Assembly (NCBI RefSeq): GCF_000230995.2
Contig: NC_019973.1
Location: forward strand, 4,726,001-4,790,000
Reading direction: 5' to 3'
From: Mesorhizobium australicum WSM2073
GTDB taxonomy: Bacteria; Pseudomonadota; Alphaproteobacteria; Rhizobiales; Rhizobiaceae
DNA length: 64,000 nt
The notes beneath the pieces were generated by a model that saw only the letters and a program-made list of their open reading frames with translations, had not been told where the DNA came from and searched no databases. Positions 63,307-64,000 of the stretch are shown here, one piece after another. Within the stretch, counting starts at the first letter, position 1; every line of letters begins with the position of its first letter. A program made the translations under genes and the position numbers.

Positions 63307-64000
63307 GGCGTCGCTCCAGAAAGCACCTTGCCGGCAAGCACATCCGCCGGACTCGTGCCGACGAGTTCGGCATAGCGGCGGGGATCTGTCGCGCCTTCGG
63401 TGTTGACGACCAGCACGCGCGAAGTGGCGTCGAGGCCAAGCTCGGCCTTATGATCGGCCATCGCCCGGATCAGCCCGGCAAGGCCGACCCCGCCGCTTTC
63501 ACCGGCGACGATGGCCGGATCGTTGCCGGCCGGGCGTGCCAGCCGCCGCATCACGGCGATGGCTTCGTCCTCGTCGACGGTCATGAAGGCATCGGCGACG
63601 CGTGCCAGCACGCGCCAGGCGACCGGCGAGGCCTCGTAGCATTCGAGCATCGCCATGACTGTCGCCTCGCCATGCGCGATCTTGACCGGGTGCCCGGCCT
63701 TGGCGGCGCCGAAAACGCAGGCGGCACGGGCGGGTTCCACCACCGTGAAAACCGGCCTGGCTTCGCCAAGCACGATGGCGAGATGGCCGCCGACCGCCGC
63801 CGCGATGCCGCCGACGCCGGCCTGCACGAAGACATGGGTCGGCGGTTCGGAGACCTGGCCCAGCGCCTCGCGCACGATCGCGGTGTAGCCCTGCATGACG
63901 AGGCCCGGAATGCGTTCGTAGCCCGGCCATGAGGTATCGGAAACCACCGTCCAGCCCTTCTCCGCGGCGACGCGCGCCGCCTGCCTGACCGAATCGTCGT
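63303..64000 (-). CDS. diaminopropionate ammonia-lyase (5' end outside window)
   Basis: The last ~232 residues are inside the window; the N-terminus with the PLP lysine lies beyond position 64000. Visible are VAAEKGWTVVSDTSWPGYER, QAGVGGIAAAVGGHLAIVLG (PLP phosphate loop), FTVVEPARAACVF and GESGGVGLAGLIRAM, the YgeX/DpaL pattern of fold-type II PLP enzymes. Converts 2,3-diaminopropionate to pyruvate and two ammonia. First known gene of the operon with the two hydrolases. More genes may lie upstream, outside the window. Confidence 0.9.
   Translation of the reverse strand, partial: DDSVRQAARVAAEKGWTVVSDTSWPGYERIPGLVMQGYTAIVREALGQVSEPPTHVFVQAGVGGIAAAVGGHLAIVLGEARPVFTVVEPARAACVFGAAKAGHPVKIAHGEATVMAMLECYEASPVAWRVLARVADAFMTVDEDEAIAVMRRLARPAGNDPAIVAGESGGVGLAGLIRAMADHKAELGLDATSRVLVVNTEGATDPRRYAELVGTSPADVLAGKVLSGATP

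Overview
GC-rich alphaproteobacterial chromosome, most likely a Mesorhizobium. The evidence is the complete aapJQMP general amino-acid transporter beside metC, a CIRCE-controlled groESL operon with an alphaproteobacterial sigma-32-type promoter, HdaA, mitochondria-like accessory complex I subunits (NDUFS4 and NDUFS6 types), and a four-gene array of the small secreted family DUF680, which as I recall is nearly confined to Mesorhizobium. The assignment is inference from gene content; no 16S gene is present.

Layout. 1-3.5 kb: MFS exporter and TetR regulator sharing an operator, then an ATP-grasp protein divergent from a methyltransferase. 3.5-6 kb: groES-groEL, with the groEL 3' end tandemly duplicated. 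6-18.8 kb: accessory and housekeeping genes (TetR/OsmC/SnoaL, LysE, a three-gene small-protein operon, a cold-shock protein, SDRs, GST, CsbD, fumC, two DoxX paralogues). A decayed choline-type locus sits here: betI is intact, but a ChoX-like 5' end is fused to a phosphoesterase 3' end. 18.8-22.6 kb: ppk-ppx behind a PHO-box-like site. 22.7-34 kb: complex I zinc-finger protein, FAD monooxygenase, aapJQMP, a DUF2182/DUF1326 pair, metC with a structured leader, and an HPP-CBS protein. 34-36 kb: an ECF sigma factor whose own promoter and that of the next operon (DUF4142-cupredoxin) share the same -35/-10 motif at identical 16-bp spacing. 36-41 kb: enoyl-CoA hydratase, TetR, anion permease, glycosyltransferase, diguanylate cyclase. 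41-44.4 kb: an IS481-family element next to tRNA-Arg, NDUFS4-like gene, tRNA-Pro and a Phd/VapC-type toxin-antitoxin module. 44.6-49.7 kb: hdaA, perM-like and CDP-alcohol phosphatidyltransferase genes divergent from purM-purN-histidine phosphatase. 49.7-53.9 kb: the DUF680 array and a two-component system. 53.9-57 kb: NitT/TauT-type ABC transporter. 57-60.6 kb: dapB, a UvrD-like helicase and three tiny genes. 60.9-64 kb: a catabolic operon of diaminopropionate ammonia-lyase (cut by the window edge), a carbamoyl-amidohydrolase-type enzyme and an M20 amidohydrolase.

The strongest candidate for something undescribed is the DUF680 array: four related secreted miniproteins with a shared ~52-nt upstream leader box, near-identical terminators and matching GAACC-N4-GGTTC palindromes, next to a two-component system. 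The ECF sigma regulon, the metC leader and the diaminopropionate operon come next. No CRISPR array, rRNA gene, prophage or plasmid origin was seen.
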